A stretch of 34,974 bases of DNA from Oscillospiraceae bacterium (GTDB lineage Bacteria > Bacillota > Clostridia > Oscillospirales > Oscillospiraceae). The position numbers and the translations under genes were made by a program. The notes under the pieces were generated by a model. That model was given only the letters and a program-made list of their open reading frames with translations. It made no database searches and was not told the origin of the DNA. Positions 32,863 through 34,974 of the stretch are shown in pieces. The DNA lies in assembly GCA_017935145.1 (NCBI GenBank), contig JAGBIE010000016.1:1-34974 (forward strand). Direction: 5' to 3'. The stretch's first letter is position 1. Every line of letters starts with the position of its first letter.

Positions 32863-33849
32863 TTATTTGCCCTCCACAGAGAAGCGGTAGATGGTGGTGG
32901 TTTCGTACCTCTCCCCTGGGCGCAAAATGGCGGAGGGATAGGCGGGACAGTTGACGGCATTGGGGAAATTCTGCGTTTCCAGTGCGATGCCGTACTGGAA
33001 ACCTGTGTAAATCTGCATGCCCGGCTGGTCAGTGAGGACATCCATGGTAATGCCCGTCTCCGTAGAGGACAGGGATGCCACATTCCGCAGACCAATACCG
33101 TTTAAGACAAAGTTTTCATCGTAGCAACCACGCTTTTTCAGCACTTCGTTTCCGCTCAAATCGCAGATGAAGGGGCGGGCAGTGCGGAAATCGTAAAGAT
33201 TTCCATCCACGCTCATAAATTCGTTGTGGGGGATGAGTTTTTCATCCACGGGGGTAATGCGGTCGGCATCGATGCGCAGGGAGAGACCAGCAGTGGTGTT
33301 TTCCGTGCCGTGGACATTAAAATAGGCGTGGTTTGTCAGGTTCACAGGGGTAGCGCCATCGCTCACGGCTTCATAGCGGATGGAAAAGCCCATATCATCG
33401 GTAAGGGAGTAGGTTACCTTGACATTTAGGTTGGCGGGGAAACCCTCTTCCCCGTCGGGAGAGGTATAGGTGAGCACCAAGGTGTCATCACCCACGAGAG
33501 TTGCCTGCCAAATTTTCTTATCGAAGCCCGTATGACCGCCGTGGAGGGAGTTTTCCCCCTCGTTGCAACCCACCTTGTAGGTTTTGCCATCGATGGTAAA
33601 CTTGCCACCCTCAATGCGGTTGCCGAAGCGACCGATGAGCGCGCCCATATACTGGGTGTGGCTGAGGTAATCTTCCATAGTTTCGTAGCCGTAGGCAACC
33701 TTGGTCATGTTGCCCTTCTCATCGGGCACACGGATGGCAGTGATAGTGCCACCATAGGTGATGATATCTGCTTCCATACTCCCCTTTTGCAGGGTGTATT
33801 GCAGGATTTCTTTGCCATCAAACACGGCGTAGAGTTTACTTTTCATCAT
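32863..33849 (-). CDS. galM: Aldose 1-epimerase (mutarotase)
   Basis: This 328-aa galactose mutarotase family enzyme interconverts alpha and beta anomers of aldoses. The expected catalytic residues are present: the histidine in NLTNHAYFN (about 170-178) and the glutamate in IALETQNFP near the C terminus. GRFGNRIEGGKF and GENSLHGGHTGFDK are family blocks. The start is the ATG at 33849, 6 nt after GGGGG; the next codon is also ATG. It is the first gene of a two-gene operon with the GH20 hexosaminidase and fits the use of galactose or amino sugars. Confidence 0.93.
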   Translation of the reverse strand: MMKSKLYAVFDGKEILQYTLQKGSMEADIITYGGTITAIRVPDEKGNMTKVAYGYETMEDYLSHTQYMGALIGRFGNRIEGGKFTIDGKTYKVGCNEGENSLHGGHTGFDKKIWQATLVGDDTLVLTYTSPDGEEGFPANLNVKVTYSLTDDMGFSIRYEAVSDGATPVNLTNHAYFNVHGTENTTAGLSLRIDADRITPVDEKLIPHNEFMSVDGNLYDFRTARPFICDLSGNEVLKKRGCYDENFVLNGIGLRNVASLSSTETGITMDVLTDQPGMQIYTGFQYGIALETQNFPNAVNCPAYPSAILRPGERYETTTIYRFSVEGK

Positions 33850-33877
33850 GTGTAACCCCCTTGGTATCGTTATGAAA

Positions 33878-33906
33878 AGACTACCATATGGGGAAAGAAA
33901 AGTCAA
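33878..33906 (-). promoter_or_regulatory. Candidate promoter of galM-GH20
   Basis: TTGACT (33906-33901) and TAGTCT (33883-33878) are spaced by 17 nt on the minus strand, about 30 nt upstream of galM. The -35 box lies inside the left edge of repeat copy A. Confidence 0.5.
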
Positions 33907-34005
33907 ACCGCACTACCCACATTTGAACTGTTCTGCGCAGGCGCAGACAGTTCAAATTTACGGAGTAGCGCCAAAAAAACAGCACCCTGTTGGGTGCTGT
34001 TTTTT
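33901..34005. repeat. 105-bp direct repeat, copy A (hairpin plus terminator)
   Basis: It matches copy B (34825-34929) at 102 of 105 positions by direct alignment; the mismatches are at 33903, 33909 and 33956. It contains a long stem-loop: TTTGAACTGT then CTGCGC pairs with GCGCAG then ACAGTTCAAA, with one bulged T. Near its ends GCACTAC and GTAGCGC can pair with one wobble. The right third is an intrinsic terminator. Confidence 0.93.
33974..34005. terminator. Terminator in repeat copy A, serving the HRDC gene
   Basis: The stem ACAGCACCC pairs with GGGTGCTGT around a TGTT-type loop, with A runs on the left and T runs on the right. It lies 6 nt after the HRDC-gene stop on the minus strand. Confidence 0.85.
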
Positions 34006-34011
34006 AGTTGA

Positions 34012-34575
34012 TTATTTTTTTGATTCAATATATGCCCTAATGACATCTAAAAATTTCTCGCCACACTTGTCGTACACTCTTTCTCCAACGCCATAGCTAC
34101 TAATAAAATCAGCTTTTGTCACAGGAAGATATGTTGCAAAATATGCTAATGTTTTGTTCGTTATTTCACAAGGTATCCTATTCTCGAAGCGAAAATCATA
34201 AAGTCTTTTCAATAAATCCAAATCCGTAATAATGTTGCCTTTTTCATCTGCAATCGCATAACAACTACTGTACTGCACTGGCACAATCGAATCAATTATA
34301 ACAAAATTGATATTCTTTCCCTGTGGTGCACGTTTTTGTCCATTTCCTCGCTGACCAATCGGGAATTTGAATGTTTCCAATACAAAATTTCCTTTATGCA
34401 TATCAACAATCTGATAAACGTTTTCACACTGTATCCCGACATCACAGCATTCATCTTGATGCACTCGCATCTTATTAACCAAATAGGTTTTGTTTTTTGC
34501 ATTAGCAATAATTGCTCCATTACACGTCAGAGTCAATTGCCCTTCCTTGGGCAATACAATATCATATAATGCCAT
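34012..34575 (-). CDS. Small stand-alone HRDC-domain protein
   Basis: This 187-aa protein has a C-terminal HRDC domain at about 119-184: a helix LLKRLYDFRFENRIP, then TNKTLAYFATYLPVTKADF, then the nucleic-acid-binding SSYGVGERVYDKCGEKFL with GVG at 162-164. HRDC domains bind DNA or RNA and normally end RecQ helicases or RNase D. The N-terminal 115 residues are beta-rich, have no helicase or nuclease motif visible and are not recognised. The gene is much richer in A and T than its neighbours and uses AT-ending codons, which suggests transfer. It sits between the two 105-bp repeats. The start is the ATG at 34575, with AAAGGAG about 13 nt and GAAAGGA about 9 nt upstream; a longer frame reaches 34713 without support. 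Confidence 0.7.
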   Translation of the reverse strand: MALYDIVLPKEGQLTLTCNGAIIANAKNKTYLVNKMRVHQDECCDVGIQCENVYQIVDMHKGNFVLETFKFPIGQRGNGQKRAPQGKNINFVIIDSIVPVQYSSCYAIADEKGNIITDLDLLKRLYDFRFENRIPCEITNKTLAYFATYLPVTKADFISSYGVGERVYDKCGEKFLDVIRAYIESKK

Positions 34576-34678
34576 TGATTTATTCCTTTCTCCTTTATTG
34601 TTTGTTATCCTTCCTTCACGCAGCAGCTGTCGTAGACGCGCAGAATTTTCTTCAAATCCCCACCGCCTTTCAGCATTC

Positions 34679-34684
34679 ATTATA
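34679..34684 (-). promoter_or_regulatory. Extended -10 promoter of the HRDC gene
   Basis: TATAAT (34684-34679) on the minus strand is preceded by TGC, giving the extended -10 motif TGnTATAAT. The -35 position (TTTCTC) is weak, which extended -10 promoters tolerate. It lies about 100 nt upstream of the start codon. Confidence 0.6.
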
Positions 34685-34704
34685 GCATACTTTTCTAAAA
34701 AGAG

Positions 34705-34734
34705 AAACTCCATGTCTTTCGACTTGGAGTTTTT
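34705..34734. terminator. Hairpin with T run upstream of the HRDC promoter
   Basis: AAACTCCA (34705-34712) pairs with TGGAGTTT (34725-34732), with GTC/GAC pairing inside. The plus strand ends in five T residues; the minus strand has a broken T run. It probably insulates the HRDC gene from tRNA readthrough. Confidence 0.65.
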
Positions 34735-34772
34735 GGAGGTGCTCTCGCTGTGGCTCGGTCACGGCTCGGCTC

Positions 34773-34793
34773 TGACAGTCCACCGGACTGTCA
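34773..34793. repeat. Perfect 9-bp inverted repeat in the gene-free stretch 34576-34929
   Basis: TGACAGTCC (34773-34781) pairs with GGACTGTCA (34785-34793) around ACC, in a GC-rich segment unlike the AT-rich HRDC gene beside it. No coding region is supported from 34576 to 34929; it holds the HRDC promoter, two hairpins and repeat copy B. Confidence 0.6.
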
Positions 34794-34824
34794 TTCACTC
34801 CCTCGCCGCCGTTCCGTTTGGCAG

Positions 34825-34929
34825 AGCCAAACTGCACTACCCACATTTGAACTGTTCTGCGCAGGCGCAGACAGTTCAACTTTACGGAGTAGCGCCAAAA
34901 AAACAGCACCCTGTTGGGTGCTGTTTTTT
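34825..34929. repeat. 105-bp direct repeat, copy B (hairpin plus tRNA-Cys terminator)
   Basis: It is the second copy of the element at 33901-34005, in the same orientation and offset by 924 bp. Its T/A-flanked terminator stem directly abuts the encoded CCA end of tRNA-Cys, so on the minus strand it terminates the tRNA transcript. Confidence 0.93.
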
Positions 34930-34974
34930 TGGAGGTGCCACCCAGATTTGAACTGGGGAATAAAGGTTTTGCAG
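34930..34974 (-). tRNA. tRNA-Cys (GCA), partial, cut by the window edge
   Basis: The minus strand reads, up to its 3' end, an anticodon arm CTGCAAAACC with anticodon GCA. Next come a short variable region and a T arm CCCAG-TTCAAAT-CTGGG. The acceptor 3' strand TGGCACC, discriminator T and an encoded CCA at 34932-34930 follow. U73 as discriminator is the identity element of tRNA-Cys. The 5' half lies beyond base 34974, so the acceptor pairing cannot be checked here. Confidence 0.9.

Noticed and set aside
32850..33095. N-terminal extension of the GH20 protein by 82 residues
   Set aside because: The extension is out-of-frame galM sequence. The ATG at 32849 has a clear ribosome binding site and starts the conserved GH20 barrel.
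34576..34713. N-terminal extension of the HRDC protein to 233 residues
   Set aside because: The extra 46 residues cover the -10 promoter element and the ribosome binding site of the 34575 start and show no conserved features.
33901..34929. CRISPR array suggested by the direct repeats
   Set aside because: There are only two copies, 105 bp long and 924 bp apart, with a gene between them; no regular spacers and no cas genes.

Overview
The window reads as a chromosomal segment of an endospore-forming, anaerobic Clostridia bacterium, probably in the Oscillospirales. The evidence is: dipicolinate synthase (dpaAB) and spmAB sporulation genes; a meso-DAP-type MurE with a DNPR motif; a DUF4364 gene; an S-box (SAM-I) riboswitch; a 2[4Fe-4S] ferredoxin; AGGAGG-type ribosome binding sites; consensus TTGACA/TATAAT promoters. 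The family-level placement is inference.

Layout. 1-500: tandem consensus promoters and a leader that point left out of the window, probably for an rRNA operon. 512-1792: hpf and a DUF4364 gene on the minus strand. 1953-4134: a secreted CAP-domain protein and dpaA-dpaB on the plus strand. 4176-7305: metK behind a SAM-I riboswitch, followed 31 nt later by a GH36-like alpha-galactosidase (minus). 7400-8254: a rhomboid-like membrane protein with a C-terminal zinc ribbon (plus, TTG start). 8296-10290: a Ktr/Trk potassium uptake pair (minus). 10457-24211: a division and cell-wall (dcw) cluster on the minus strand, in the order mraZ, rsmH, ftsL, ftsI/spoVD-like PBP, murE, murF, mraY, ftsW, murG, murA, ftsQ, ftsZ. 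murD, murC, murB and ftsA are absent from it. 24577-25749: malic enzyme (plus). 25796-28105: an orphan ClpC-type unfoldase (minus). 28254-31199: ferredoxin, trmN6, rsmI, spmA and spmB (plus). 31236-33849: galM followed by a GH20 hexosaminidase (minus).

The right end (33901-34974) is the accessory part. An AT-rich gene for a small stand-alone HRDC-domain protein sits between two near-identical 105-bp direct repeats (102 of 105 positions agree). Each repeat carries a 16-bp stem-loop and an intrinsic terminator. The outer copy abuts the 3' end of a tRNA-Cys gene that is cut by the window edge, and a 13-nt duplicate of that tRNA's 3' end lies inside the segment. This is the most unusual structure in the window.

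Most transcription units are separated by strong intrinsic terminators, many of them symmetric enough to work in both directions. The genes together describe cell-wall synthesis and division, spore maturation, K+ homeostasis, methyl-donor synthesis and intracellular breakdown of galactosides and GlcNAc-containing glycans. No CRISPR array, transposase, integrase or phage gene is visible.
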